Numbered from the stretch's first letter, positions 12,441 to 25,840 are shown. The stretch: 64,000 nt of DNA from Embiotoca jacksoni (GCA_022577435.1 JAKOON010000012.1:15302585-15366584), one strand, 5' to 3'. Notes: generated by a model not told the origin, from the sequence alone. Program-made: numbers and translations.

Positions 12441-12801
12441 TAGGAGGCAATTAATTCTGCAGGACGACTGCTACAACCCCGATGGAGGCCTGGAAGCTTT
12501 TAGGCAAAAATTCCCCTCTAGTTAAATTTAATGTTAAATATAACTCCAGATCCTCCCTTTCCCTAATGAGTTAAATGGCTTTCACTCATTCTGTCTGACT
12601 CGCTCTCTTGCTTACATCCCTTTTTTCTGTCAAACTTTATCTGCCTCCCTCCCTCATCTTACTTCCTGCTCTCCCTCTTGAATTAAGGATGAATGATGTT
12701 TCTTTTACCATTTTCGTCTGTGGATGCGAGTGTGTGTGTCTCGGTGTATGTGTAATGTCTCCCGCTTGGCCCTGTCTATCAGAAACAGAGTCCTGCTGTC
12801 A

Positions 12802-12826
12802 GTGTGTGTGTGTGTGTGTGTGTGTG
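12802..12826 (+). repeat. Short (GT)n microsatellite
   Basis: About 12 GT units. Confidence 0.95.
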
Positions 12827-14607
12827 AAAAAGGAAAGATGAGGAGATGAAGTTGTGAAGCCCCCCTCCCCACACTCCACTCCCCTCCCCAACCCTGACAA
12901 GCCAAAATGAGACGTTAAACACCTCTCAATCTGTCAAGCGAGCCGCTAAAATAGAAACAGACCCGCTTTTTCATTACTCCGCAACCAAATTGATACTTTT
13001 GACAACGTGCCGTATTAGATATGACAAGTGGCTTCAGATATGGAAGTAAGCAGCCCGACCAGATGCCTCTCCATCTCTCAGACATTATCAACTAAATTCC
13101 TACTGTCAGCTGTTCATCTGGATTAGATGGAAACAAATCCTGATATCCTCAGCCGCTTCAAGTCTCTGTTTCATCCACTTCTTTTGTTATTGTAACCTTT
13201 ATTTATCCGTGGATGTCTGACGGAGCTCCACACTGTTCTTTAGTAACATTACACTTGATTACAAACATTCACATCTGTGCCTGTTTCCCAGCACAACTGC
13301 AGTCTTCTCATGTTTGCCACGAGGCTGACTGACCAGGGATTTGAACAAACAACCTTTGGAGTCCAACATCTACGCCGGTTTTATCCAGCTGGCACATGTC
13401 CACGCGAAGATAAAAAAAAATAAAAAAAGAAGATACGAGAGCAGAACTTCAGCTGGCATGTTTGCTTTCCTAAAAATTGAATTGGCCAAATATAGTTTTT
13501 CCTTTTGACAGAGCAGATGCCTCTCCTCTGCAGCGTTTATGTAATTTAGCATCTAACAACAAAAAAATCAGAAGAGATTAAGGTGAACGAGGTCTTTGCA
13601 TTACTTAATCTAGAAAAAAAGAGGTAACAGGCTGGCATAGATAATACCAGGCCATCTGCCATAACCTGAGGTACTGGTGTGGACTTGATAGAAAATCCCC
13701 AGTAGAAGACTGCAGTAGACGAGGTAGCATCTCACTTTTAAATCCAAACCGTAGCAACACTATAATTTATCAGGCTTTTTGCTTTTCACCCACTTTTGCC
13801 AAACACTGTATCCAGGAGATGCTTTAGATTATGTTTCATTTCAAAACTAGCCATCAAACACCATCAAAAAATAGTCTAAATTTAGGCAACGTTTAACCTG
13901 CAGATCCTCCAAACGACACTGTCGAGGCAGTAACAGTAACACAAAGTAAAAGGCAAGAGCCTGTACACCATGAAATCAATCAAACTTTTATTTTTAATTC
14001 TGGTGAATCTTGCTTGCTTTATTAGCAGTAACCGAGAAAGCTAAAGAGCGTTGTCAGCCTGCAGTAAACTGCATATTCTTCCTGGCCCTAATTCTACTCT
14101 CAAGTCAAGTCTCAACATATTTCAGTTGTTTTGTGATGATGTTTTTCATCTGATGGCAAGAGATCATGGATTGAAAGTTTGTTGATTTACAATCATATAT
14201 TTGAATGTAAAGCATGGCAACACAACAGTTTAACCTCTTCACTGGAGGTGTTTACTGACCATAATCAACCCAGACATTTCTGATGAAGTTTCACTCTTCT
14301 ACCACAATAATAACGGCACAAAACATGAATCAGGCAGCAGTAGTCTTTATGTCCACCATACTAGTGGATCCTTGCTAATTTGGTAACACGGCTAATCTGA
14401 GTAGCTAAATAGCTAAAACTTGTGAAAGCATCAAGTTAAGCTTCAAAGATTTGGCATTTTTGATAACATCTAGGATGACCCTTCATTTATTTTTTCGACC
14501 AGCCAATTAAAAATTTGCATCTCCTTACTGTTTCACACTTTTGCAAACACATTTTTTTTCATGCTCTTTACTTTTGTAAAAGAATGTGCCAAGAAAGCCA
14601 AGGTCAC

Positions 14608-14611
<4 letters not shown>

Positions 14612-14672
<61 letters not shown>

Positions 14673-14692
14673 TGCGCACGCGCACACGCACA
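14612..14692 (+). repeat. (CA)n microsatellite with (CACG) tail
   Basis: About 28 CA units, then a mixed CA/CG tail with ATGCGC. Confidence 0.97.
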
Positions 14693-15015
14693 GACTTTCA
14701 TGCACAAAACTACTGGACAAGAATGGAGCTGAAAGGTCGGTGTGTTACCTGATAGTGTTCAGCTCAGTGTGTGTTTTTCGCAAATAAAACATCTCCAGTA
14801 GAGCCATGAAGTGTCATATCAAACAACAGCATATCATAACACACACATCGCCTGTAGTTATGTTGATGAACATGCACAAATTGTCCACTTCCCTTCCTGC
14901 AAGCCGCCATCAAAAGACCTTTCTTTCCTCTCTTGATTTCTCTCATTGTTTTTATTACACTTTCACTCACTTTAAAATATGTGCAGACACAGACATGCGC
15001 ACAGCCGCGCGCACA

Positions 15016-15080
<65 letters not shown>
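15016..15080 (+). repeat. (AC)n microsatellite
   Basis: About 32 uninterrupted AC units. Confidence 0.97.
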
Positions 15081-15082
<2 letters not shown>

Positions 15083-15274
15083 AGAGCGAGGACGGCCACA
15101 AGGTTTGTTCTATTTAAACCTGTAAAACACAGTGTCATCATTTTTCTGACAGTCCTGCAGACAGAATTTATCTCATCATTAATTAACCATCATATTTCCA
15201 ACACAGTGCAGCTTAATTAGCACAAGGTCATTGGGGAGGGCTTATTAAGTGGAACAAATTTGGGCAAGTGTAAG

Positions 15275-15390
15275 AGAGGAGGCAGAGGACGGAAGAGGGA
15301 GAAGGAGGAGAGAGGAGAGAGATGGGATGATGAGGAGATGGGCAGAGAGGGGAGATGAAAGGGAGGATAGAAGTGGAGAAAAAGAGGAAG
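15275..15390 (+). repeat. Polypurine (GAGG/GGAGA) tract
   Basis: Almost all A and G for about 115 bases. Open frames here are compositional artefacts. Confidence 0.85.
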
Positions 15391-15537
15391 TGTGTGTGTG
15401 TGTGCGTAGTTTGGTCCGACTTGGCAGTGCTGGCTCAGTGATTGATAACTGCACTGGTTTTGAAAGCCCAGAACCTGGAGACTAGGACGGGAGCTGAGGG
15501 AGAAAGAGAGACAGGGAGAGGGAAGGGATGGGGAATT

Positions 15538-15555
15538 GTGTGTCTGTGTGTGTGT

Positions 15556-15591
<36 letters not shown>
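15538..15591 (+). repeat. (GT)n microsatellite
   Basis: GT units with a C and an A interruption, followed at 15648-15662 by a G run. Confidence 0.96.
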
Positions 15592-15593
<2 letters not shown>

Positions 15594-17233
15594 GGGGTGT
15601 ATCTGAACTGACAACTGGGGACCAGTGGGGGTGTGTGTGAGGGAGGGAAGGGGGGGGGGGGGTTGAGAGGCAATGGGGGTTGTTGGGGGGAGCCAATTGC
15701 AAACATATGCTGGCTGGCAGGCGGTGGAGAGATGGATTGCAGTGGGACAGTGTCAGAGAGGCAGTTTCATCTCCATCTCTGCGGCCCTGTTCACCAGGTA
15801 TTTTTAGAACACTGGGGAGATCTGTTAGTCAAAGGAAGAGAGGAGGAGGAGGACCAGGAGGAGGAAAAGACCTGACGAGCCGTAGGTTGGACCAGGCTCC
15901 GCTCAGCCAAATCCGTCTGAGACCTCAAGCACCAACTTATTTTGGGTGGGTTGCCACTGTTACTGATTTTAAAAAGGCTGGCAGTGCTGACGACTGTTGG
16001 TTCTGTTTATAAATCAACCTAAACTCTTTGATCTTTGCTAGTAGTTAGGGGCAGCTTAAGTCCATCGCAGTGGTCTATTCCTAATTTCATGTAAAGCGTT
16101 AAGAAAGTTTATGAAAGTAAAACTAAACTGACAGTATCCTTTAATCCTGTAAAATTTCTGCTAGCCAGTCTACACACATTGTGGTGATTAAAGCCAAATG
16201 CAGCACTTCCTCACAAACTGGCACATTTTCTTGTCATATGTCCACTTTCTTACCATGCTTGTGTTTTAGAGTAGAAGGGAACAGAGTCGACAAAACCCAC
16301 CAAAACACAGGAAGACTGTGTTAAAAACACAAAATGTAATTACATTTTTATATGAGAAAAGAATGTGTTTTGTCTATACCTGTATGTAATCAGGTCACAG
16401 TGTCTCATTACACTCACCTCCTGCTAATGAGAGTAGTGGGCAGTTGTGGCCAGCGCTGGTCACACGGCTTTAAATAAAAGACTAATATTATCCCCTTATA
16501 TTGTTCTAACCCCCAGCGGGGGAAAAGAGGAAGATGAATCGGAGGGGAGGAAGGGTGAGATGACAGACTCCAACTATCTGACAGGTTCTGGGTGAGAGAG
16601 AGCGAGCGAGATAGACCTGAACTGTTATAAAGTGACACAACTAGGTCTTCGTCTCAGTCACACCACCACTCCTCACTGCAGGCACTGAGCGGAGATGAGG
16701 GCTTTTTGTCCTTTTATCTGCCTGCATGTGTGTGCTTTCTGGTACAAGTATACTTACGAGGACCTCATGTCCTCGCAAGTTTACAGTAACCTGGCTGTAA
16801 GGTGTCTGTAACAGCTTACAGTCACCTCAGAATAATTTTTTTTTACTGTAACTTTTAGTATTACAGCTCAAAATCCGATGAGAAGTTGTTTCTTTTGTTA
16901 TCACACACTTGTAATATCACACAGAGTTGAGTTATCCCTATTCCTCAGTGCATTTTCAACTGAATATATAATCTCTCTTATTCAGTTAATGGATGCAGGT
17001 CTGAGCCAGCCTGGTGGGGGGAAAAAAGAAATGCTAAGTCACCAAAATCTGTAAAAGTGCCCACACCAGTTTGACTTTATTGATTTGGATTGGGTATTGC
17101 ACATCAAAAACGGACTGTTGCTGCTCATTCGCAGCAGAACAATAGAGTTACCCTGATTACAAAAGGAAGATAGAATACAGAGAGGTTACTATCATCAGGT
17201 TTGAATGGGTGCTGTTAAATAAACTGTCCATCT

Positions 17234-17238
<5 letters not shown>

Positions 17239-17271
<33 letters not shown>
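17239..17271 (+). repeat. (TG)n microsatellite
   Basis: About 16 TG units. Confidence 0.96.
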
Positions 17272-17272
<1 letters not shown>

Positions 17273-17299
17273 TCAGTCTGCAGGCACCTAAACCAACAC

Positions 17300-17445
17300 T
17301 TCAGGGCGTGGCTATGGAGCGTGATTGACAGCAGCGGCCTTGACTCAATTGCTCGTAATTAGTGCTTTAAAAACAGGCCGCCGTTTTCATAAGTAATTGT
17401 TAAAACGGCTGCCATTTTCACGCTTGTAATAATAAACTCCTTGAA
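17300..17445. promoter_or_regulatory. Candidate conserved element with duplicated GCCATTTTC-like motif
   Basis: Low-repeat block just after a microsatellite. Two similar motifs are in direct orientation: 17371-17390 (...GCCGCCGTTTTCAT) and 17402-17420 (...GGCTGCCATTTTCA). The second contains the YY1-type core GCCATTTT. TGATTGACAG and CGTAATTAG cores lie upstream. The regulatory role is inference. Confidence 0.3.
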
Positions 17446-18109
17446 CTAATACACTCATCACTCTTGAAACAGAAGTGCTGACAACCCAGAAGAAAGCTAT
17501 ATTTGTTTAAACGTGTGCTGGTGGTGGTTGGGGGGGTGTAAAAGCGTGATACAAGCAGCTGGAGAGAATGTTTTCAGTGTGTTTTCGAGATTTCTAATTA
17601 CAAGTTGTTTTTTGGGGTTTTTTTGGTTGTTGTTTTTCCCGGCAGCGTTACTGTGTATCTGAGCCAAGTCAGCGGGTGCTAAAATCCCTCCGAAGAAAAC
17701 AGAAAACAGAAAACCAGGTGAAAAGGCATGAACGCGGATCCAGAAATAGCTAGCATGATGCATGCAGCGCAGGTGTGATGACTCACAAAATGAAGACAGG
17801 GATACTCGGAGCAGCCGTTGTTACATGACTGCAGTGTGGAGAAGGAGTACTGAGTACAGAAACTGCTAATAAGTAGTTTTGTAAATTATTTGTCCATGTT
17901 TTCATTTGTGGTCTGAATTTTCTTAAGACTTTTGTGTTTGGCGTGATTGAAAAAAAAAAAAAATCACATAACATAATATCAGAGCTAGACAACAATTACA
18001 TGATTGTATCTTATTTGTGTAAAAAAAACAAAAAAACAGACGTGCGTAAATCTGTATTCTGGTTTAAATGATGCACCATGTTTATTTCTGTGTGACAGAA
18101 TTGACATAA

Positions 18110-18340
18110 ACGTTGCTGCAGTCGCTCAGTTGCCGTGCCATGGGCGAAGCTCGGCCGAGCGGGCATCTGGCTTTGCGGTGCCGGGCTCTGGGCTCGCAGC
18201 CGCGTCCCAGCATGCCGTGCGGTGCGGCCATATTGCCCCGGCACAGAGGGCCGGGACCGTCCAGGCTGGACGGGGGGAGCGGGGGCGGAAGAGCCCCGCC
18301 TGGAGCCAGCATGGCGGCAATATGGACCACACGGAGCAGG
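18110..18340. promoter_or_regulatory. Small CpG-rich island inside a ZNF407 intron
   Basis: About 230 bp that is strongly GC- and CpG-rich compared with the AT-rich flanks (poly-A and AT-rich DNA at 17940-18060). It contains a 12-bp palindrome GCTCGGCCGAGC at 18149-18160. Two exact inverse copies of a 10-mer are present, CCATATTGCC at 18228-18237 and GGCAATATGG at 18316-18325. The second sits in GCATGGCGGCAATATGG, a YY1-like core (ATGGCGGC) of the kind found near TATA-less start sites. It could be an internal promoter or a CpG-rich enhancer. No spliced product downstream could be supported, so this rests on composition and motifs only. Confidence 0.45.
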
Positions 18341-20603
18341 CAGGGGTCAAGCCACACACACAAAAACCACGAGCCAGTGTGTGTGCGGGGCACGTGTGTT
18401 ATGTGTGAGGAAGGAAAAGAGAGAGTTAGCAGTGTGATAGGGAGATAAAGAGTAGATAAAGACAACCCCTAATTCATTAGAATAAATCCTTTCCCTTAAT
18501 TATTGATAATGAATCTGCTCTTTAATCTTTCTCTTTCTTCCTTCCCTTATCTGCCTGTGTCAGCACTTTGTCTCTCTGGCTTGGTGTTGGGTGGTAAGGC
18601 CTAGTTTTCAGCCACCCAAGGGCAGCAGTCAATAACATCCTGTGCTGCTGCTACAGTAAGCAGGGATGTGATGGCAGCACGGAAAAGCATGAAAAACAGA
18701 GCAGCAAAATTTGAACTTGAAAGTATCCTTAAATCGTCCCCGAAAAACACATCTGTTTTTCTAGTTTGATGACACAAAACATCATAAAAGAAGCAGAATC
18801 ACAGTATACGGTGTAGTAATCTTAGTGGGGTATCAGCAGACGGATTTTGTGTCCTCGCACTCAACAGAGTTCCATTTCCCAGAGGTCTGTGCGGACCCCG
18901 TCGTCCCGGCGTGGTACCGGCAAGGCCTCAGCGACCCCCAGCTCACCTTTTGTGTTCGCTGGCTGCTTGTTTGAACAGGAGCCAGCGGACAGCGCCTCCC
19001 TGTTTACCCTACTCAATATTTCATGGAGAATGAACACTTGCAGAATGAGGGATCGTGTTAATATTGCTGTTAAAATTAAGCGATAATTAAAATTTGTTAG
19101 TTTAAAAGCCATCGCAGTCTATAAAAGTTTGATTACTGGAAAATTAGGTGCATTAAGTTTTTATGGGTTGGCCCATGCTCTCGCTTGGGAACGATTTTTA
19201 TGCACTTGTCATGGGCATATGGTGCAGAATTGTGAGTGTGTGTGGGGTGGGGGGGAAGTGGGGCATGTTGCCTCTCTGAAAAGCTGACACACTTTAATGC
19301 TAAAATCTCCACCCCTGTGGTCTTACTCATCATCAGTTCTAGCACTGCTCGGAGCCACAACTGTGACAAAATGCCAATTATAAATCTGAGCCTGTGTCTT
19401 GGAGAAGAGAGGTCAGAGGTCACGTGCACTTTAGCTGCATTATGGTCATCTCATTTGGCCGGTGATGTAACAGCGGCACTCCTACTGAGGATGTGCGTTG
19501 TTGTTGGTCACCCGAACAGCTCCTCTGTTGGAAGGTGCAGCGGGGTCCCGTCGGCCCCCTATTACTAATAATAATGTTAGTTAGCAGTCGACAGCTCGTC
19601 CCAGAGTTGGAACCCACTCGTCATGTCAGAACAACGCGACCTTGACTTGCGAAATAAATCCCGCCGCAGTAGTTCATCTCCCCATAACAGCTTCTACCTC
19701 ATCTGGGTAGTGCAGCTCCGACGGTGCCTCCGGCTTTTCAAGTTTTCCCAAAGAATGATGTCACCCACCGCTGAAGACCAAGTGACATTACTCAAGCCGA
19801 CAAGAACGGAGAATGTGCACGGTTCACCTTCGTATTCATTTCACATCCTGTGGCACAAAACCAGGCAGTTATACAGAGACACAATTGTGCGGCTAACTGT
19901 TGACAGTGGTTGGACATTATGCACAGTGGGACAGTGGAAAAACTGGGCTGCTGCCAGCCTGTTTTTCTTCTCTATTAAAACATCAGACTGTCATAGCAGA
20001 AATGGATGTTGCCAGGCATCACTAATGAACCAATTAATCAATGAATTAGCTGAGCAGCGATTAAATTAATGCGAGCTGGACGGGCGAGCGGCAGTCGTGG
20101 ATATATCCTGGGGAACGTGATTAACACACACACAGCGATCAACAAGGCCACCATTAAGTTGGACAACTTCCTGAACTTTTGTCTTTTCAGCTAAATATGG
20201 AACGTCTTAATTCATTTTAGTTTTATGTGGACTGGAGAAATATCCTATTTTTCCAATGGCCGCACTGTGATGTTAATACACTGGTGAACGTTTTGCAGCA
20301 GAGACTCATGTGTATTGAAATGTACATTTTTCTTCCAATTCTGCCACTTGTTAAGGTATTATTTTCTTAAACAGATATAACAAGATCTGTCGGAGGTTGT
20401 TTAATTAACAAATACATATACACTTCAATTAGGCTAAAGTTTTACTGTAATACAGTAAATTCCAAGATATTTCTTGAATCCTTCAACAGCATACTTTTTA
20501 TTTCATGGATTATTCAATGTATTACTTACCTGTGACCACAGAAGTTATTGAATATTCAAATAAAATATCACAATTAAGTAATTCCAGTACTTCGTTTATG
20601 ATT

Positions 20604-20633
20604 AAAAAAGCTTTTCTAAAAGCTTTTTTTTTT
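20604..20633. repeat. 12-bp-arm hairpin followed by T run
   Basis: AAAAAAGCTTTT (20604-20615) and its exact inverse (20618-20629), separated by CT, with T continuing. It resembles an intrinsic terminator shape, but it is AT-rich eukaryotic intron sequence and probably meaningless. Confidence 0.7.
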
Positions 20634-21696
20634 TTTAGTTTACAATATTGTTTATGTTTCATGAAATGACAAGCAGTGACATTTTTCAGATGGAGACACG
20701 AAATGAGGGACATTTGTACACAAGGCCAAATATTTGATTCATAATACCAAAATCGAATTTATAAATCTGATCTTGTCACATACAAGTTTGCTGAGTGGGA
20801 AATGGTTGGAGAGAAACTTTTGCATCATACTGGACTCTTTTCTCTAATTTAGATGATCGGGAAAGTTAACACCTCCTCCAACACCCTCACCTGCTCCCTG
20901 TCATCGCTTTCCGCCTAAATCATCAGTTACACGTGATAAACTGCGTGCATTATTTCATCCTCGTGTGGCTGTGCAAGCTGCATGTATATAGTTTCATATG
21001 CAGGATGTCATATATGGATGATCCAGTGAAGTTTAAAACGGTGGTTTTCAAAATGGGGTCTGGGACCCACGCAGTGGGCGGGCTTGTGCAGACTTTTGGG
21101 GACCTTTCAGGACCTCAGAGGAGGAGTCTTTAGCCAGATACAGAAGAGCTTCTGTTCCCTGTATAACACTTCAGTGGAAATCATTTAATTTAGAGAAGAA
21201 ATTGTAAGAAATTGCTAGATTACATCTTCACCTTTATCAAATTGTAGGTGAACAATTTATCACTAAACCAACATGAACTATCCCTTATGGCCCGGTAGGT
21301 CTAACTGTTACACACTGTGGGCCCTGAGGCTGAACGTCAGGTGTAGCTGTGCACCGTCCATCAATAAAGAGCTCATCATCGTTATCTTTGTGTGGGTTGT
21401 TGGTGCGGCGCTGTACCACATCATGTCCCGACGTTCAAAGTCTCAGCGCCCCCCTCCCCACACTCTGCTTGATCTGAGACATTATAGAAGGCGGGGATGG
21501 GCGAGTCACGGTGTTTGGGGAGAGGAGAGAGCAGGGTGGGGGTGGGGGCATCTCCCTTGATTATGTGACATCCTCCGGAAGACCGCTGGAGTTGTTTCCT
21601 CCATTACTTAGAGGGGGAAGAAAGGAGGCCTTTTCACTATTGAGACTGTCACTCTCAATTTGGGCTAACGGTAAGCATGCACAAGGCCTCCTGGAT

Positions 21697-21748
21697 ACCC
21701 CCCCACCCCACCTGCTCTTACCCCCACCCCCCCCACCCCCACCTTCCT
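21697..21748 (+). repeat. C-rich tract
   Basis: Runs of 4-8 C separated by A or short gaps (CCCCACCCC type). The - strand has quadruplex-forming potential. Confidence 0.85.
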
Positions 21749-21912
21749 AACATACACCGACAACACCCCAGCCTCCCCTCCCCCTGCAGCGGGTCGCCGT
21801 GGTGACAGTTTGATTAGATCATCAATCGTGGCCGTTAACAGCGGTTTTCCTGAGCACCTGGACCGGCAGGTCACAGCTGGCTCTGAGCTACCGCTGTCCC
21901 CCTGACCCAGCG

Positions 21913-21913
<1 letters not shown>

Positions 21914-21999
<86 letters not shown>

Positions 22000-22011
22000 C
22001 GTGCATGTGCG
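21914..22011 (+). repeat. (TG)n microsatellite, long
   Basis: About 40 TG units, then a (CGTG) tail. Confidence 0.97.
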
Positions 22012-23429
22012 CACTTGCACACAAGTATGCTCGTAGATACACAGTTGCACAAGAAGTCCAAATGTGTTTGTGTGTTCAAGCTGAACTTTTTTGTCCTGTA
22101 CTGTGAGCTGGATGTGTATATTTTTGCTCTATAGTCCCTTTTTTCTGGTCCTATTTGTGCATCTGTCTTCATGTGTCCATTTTGAAGTGTCCCCAGTGTG
22201 CTGCAGAGCTTTGTCTGGATGTCCACTGCTGTTTCAAAATGAGAAAACACATTTCCTCAGGGGGCCATTAGACCCTTCTTGTTGTTTTCTGAAGTATTTT
22301 TGTCTGAGGTTAAAGCTCTAATGAATGTTTTAATTCTTTACGTTGCTTTCCAGAGAGTAAAGGTGATGACAGGTAAAATGTACTCAATGTTTTTACATGC
22401 CGAGAGACTGCTCGAAGAATAGAATTAGAGAAACAGAATAATAAAGCACACTCGGAGGAAACGGAGGACACATCTGTATCTGTGTGCTCTCTGCTAGATA
22501 CTTCCCGGAGTGTGTTCTCTGCAGATACACAGATACCAGGGTGTAGCAGTTATGGCTATTCATCTGTAGCACCACACACACACCGCAGCTACGACACAGT
22601 GCACTTCACAAACACACACGTATATAAATTCACCTGCTTTCTCGGCGTTGTCTTCGGCGGCTGTATCGGGTTCCTCGTTGTTGTGGTAAAGCAGTTAAAT
22701 TTATGGGCTAACATAATGGGACAAAGTGTGTGTCTCATTGTGATTCCTCAGGTATTCCATGATTAAATAAACGTCCCCGGTCTTTTCATAAAGCTTGTTT
22801 ATGGCAGCATGGCACCATATGCTACTGCTTCCACCCCACCCACCCATCTCCTTCCCTCTCTCTCTGTTTAATTCTCTTTTTCTTTGTCTCTCTCTCTCTG
22901 CGCTCCATCCACTGCCCTACACCGCCTCCACCAGATGCAGGCTCGCCATTATTTTGTGGCGCAGTCGTGGTGGAGAAGCTAAAGTTGTGAATTAACATGT
23001 AGGAGCCATTACAGAATGACGATATCCATCTGCGCTGCTCGTAGGTGCTACTTAGTAAATTGTCTACACTGTAATGGCACGACGGTAACGATATGAGTCT
23101 GTTTTATCAACTCCAGGGTCTGTTTCCATCTTTTCAGTTCAGCAGGCGCTCAGATGGGAGTCATTTGTCGGATCTTTTCAAGTGTTTGGTTTGTTGCAGG
23201 TCTGTGACATATCACTATGCGCACACACAACACAAAAGTTGGGTCCGGTAATTAATTCTCAAAAGCAGTATACTACTGTGTGTATATGTCTACAAAAACA
23301 ATTATGCTCTCCAGCCAGGACATGGCAGTAAACACGTGATTGCTCGTGTTGTTGTCTTGTTTGGTTTTGTTGTGGTAGAAGGCCAGACACACAGAGAGAC
23401 TTTGAATTTGTGTGCTGTCGACTTTTGTT

Positions 23430-23660
23430 GTGATTATTAATGGCCGTTTCACATTAACCTCGCTGCGCTAATACACTCGACAATGGCCCAAATCACCTGA
23501 GCGATGAGGACGATGGAGGCGGCCCTGTCCCCCTTGTCCAGCCAATGCTACAGCAGCACCACTGCCCCCCACCCCTTATACCGAATGACCAAGATTAATG
23601 AAACCTCCGCCGTTTTTAATTAGCATGGCCGCAGTCATCAATTACGTCCACCCCACCCCA
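23430..23660. promoter_or_regulatory. Candidate conserved non-coding block
   Basis: Non-repetitive block with TTATTAATGG, AGATTAATGAAA, TTTTAATTAGCATGG and ATCAATTACG cores and several CG-containing words. It reads like vertebrate developmental enhancer sequence. Conservation was not tested. Confidence 0.28.
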
Positions 23661-23813
23661 AATACAAATATTGTTATATTTAGAGGGGGAGGGGGGGGAT
23701 TCTTGATTTATTTCATTGTGGTGGCCGAAGGAGTGAGATGAATGGCCTCCCATCATGGTCATTTGCAGAGATGAGGAGGAGGAGAAGAGAAAGGGAGAGC
23801 AAAGTGTGTGTGT

Positions 23814-23850
23814 GTGTGTGTGTGTGTATGGGGGGGGGGGGGGGGGGGGG
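23814..23850 (+). repeat. (GT)n followed by a run of 21 G
   Basis: Seven GT units, ATG, then an unbroken G21 (23830-23850). Such homopolymers are often miscounted in assemblies. Confidence 0.95.
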
Positions 23851-25584
23851 ACTTATGTCGCGCATACCGTACAGTAGAGGACATGGACATGGCTGGCCAG
23901 GGTAAAGTCTGCAGGGAGAGAGCAGTCTGGGTCTCAGTGTCCCTGCACAGGGATCTGACTCACACTGTCCAGGAACTTAATTAGTCTTTAGCTGAACCCA
24001 GAGCTGCACGATACCCGGAGTTTCTCTGGTGCCGATATGAGTAACAGGTAGTTGTACGTTATGTAGTTCAAGTAGCAATCATAGTGCTCTGGAAAAACGA
24101 TGCCACCGGGTATTGGCCTCTTACAGACATTTGCAAAAGAAGGCACATCAATCATATTGACTAGAGTAAATAGTAATCACAAGCTAAAAAAATGGAAGTG
24201 TACTTTGTTTCATGATTAACCACTTTTAGCAGCTCATCGAGAATGGTTTACATAAAATAAAATGATGGTACACCAGCTGAAGAAATGAGTTTATTCAGTT
24301 AACCATCAGTTCTGTATAGTCCTGATAAGGGAGAGACATTTATCACTTTTGTCCTGTGTTTAGTTTTTGATCAGTTACTTCATTTCTGAGGTGATTTGAT
24401 ACCAACCTATTGATTATCTGCTGATATGGAGTGTTAATAAATGATTATCAGTCTTATTTTTCATTTTCAAAATAAACTATTCCATATCAAGTCATTATTA
24501 AGCCCCTTATATGCAGTTTGCTTAAGATAACCATCTCAAAAGTTTAAATCAGATTCCCCTGCATTATGTGTGAACTTCCAAACTGTTCAGCTTGAAGTTC
24601 CACTTTGAAGGAGTGTATCCTGTCTGCCTGTGGGCCAGACGTGGTCTGACATCCTAATGACATATAGATGTCATCTGTAAAAGAAGTCCCGTGTGCCCTG
24701 CACTGAAGCTGCCAGTACATTTGTCAATAGTTTATATTGGACTGTAGCTTTTATTTGATTTTTTATGATGTCTGATCCGGTGTTTTTTTGACTAGCACCA
24801 TACTGACTATTTGTATTTGTGTTTGTGAGCCGGAACAGTTCAAGTCTCCAAGGCCCACCTCTTGGTTGTTACATGAAAACAAGGAAGCAGTGAGAACATG
24901 TTTGAGGGGGGACATTTTGCTCTGGACGGTTATGATGTGATGTTTTAGAGCTGCACTAGCAGGCAGGTTAATGTTGCTGCCTCAATCATGGACACAACAT
25001 CCCTCCGTACAGCTTAGCTCTACAGCACCTTATTCAAATAGAAAATAAATAAGAAAGCATTGACAGAATATTGTGCTTCAACTTAATGTGATTTGTCCCT
25101 GAACGTACTCCATCCAGGGCAGCTGCAGTGTTAGTTGATGCTCACTGGACTCGTGTAGTTAAATCCTGCTCAGTCCAGCGTGCTCGGCTTCTTCTGGTAT
25201 GATGCAGCAAAGAGAGAAAGAAATTATACAGACACGGTATTTGGCATTTTTCCACATTTCTTTTTTTGTTTCTTTCAGGGGTTTCATGTCTCTAATGGCT
25301 CCTTTTCAAACCAAGTCTAGACTTGCTTTTCTTATATTGGCATTCTTGTATAAATTGAGTTATGAAAAAAAATAAACTCCTCCAAATCACTTATTCTTGT
25401 TTATAAAAGATTAGCCAAGTGCAACTGCTTTCTGCAGTTTCTCACATTTGCTAAAGGCTGAGACGTAATAACTGCGCGACAACACGCTGCTTTATGACTT
25501 GAAGATGTGCACAGCTCCTTTCTGTGGTTTGGGAGTTTGGGTGTCTGCGCTGCGGTGAGCCACCAGACCTTTTACTTCTGCCGG

Positions 25585-25585
<1 letters not shown>

Positions 25586-25623
<38 letters not shown>
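25586..25623 (+). repeat. (CA)n microsatellite
   Basis: About 19 CA units. Confidence 0.97.
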
Positions 25624-25625
<2 letters not shown>

Positions 25626-25768
25626 TTTTATACCCTTACTGCGGTGGCCACCGCCTGCCCACTGACTCAAGAGAGAACGGTGGGAAACATCTTGAATATT
25701 TTATGAAGCTCGGGAACCCCACCTCTCGTCTTCCCCACCAAGCAAACCATGGCTGCTATGTCCAGCAG

Positions 25769-25771
<3 letters not shown>

Positions 25772-25840
<69 letters not shown>
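25772..25840 (+). repeat. (AC)n microsatellite
   Basis: About 34 uninterrupted AC units. Confidence 0.97.

Noticed and set aside
15217..15706. 161-codon - frame rich in Pro, Ser, His and Thr
   Set aside because: Produced by a purine tract and a (GT)n on the other strand.
16740..16800. GAGGACCTCATGTCCTCG inverted repeat
   Set aside because: A short hairpin; a similar GAGGAC/GTCCTC word occurs in fish repeats, but nothing more could be shown.
19623..20069. 148-codon + frame of ordinary composition
   Set aside because: Longest frame without low complexity outside the finger exons, but no recognisable domain, signal or splice support; this length is expected by chance in 64 kb read in six frames.
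21045..21130. GTTTTCAAAATGGGGTCTGGGACCC, similar to the edge of a DNA transposon
   Set aside because: Too short and without an inverted partner or duplication.
24000..24480. Possible interspersed repeat with AGCTGCACGATA and GCCGATATG words
   Set aside because: Same reason: only short matching words and no ends.
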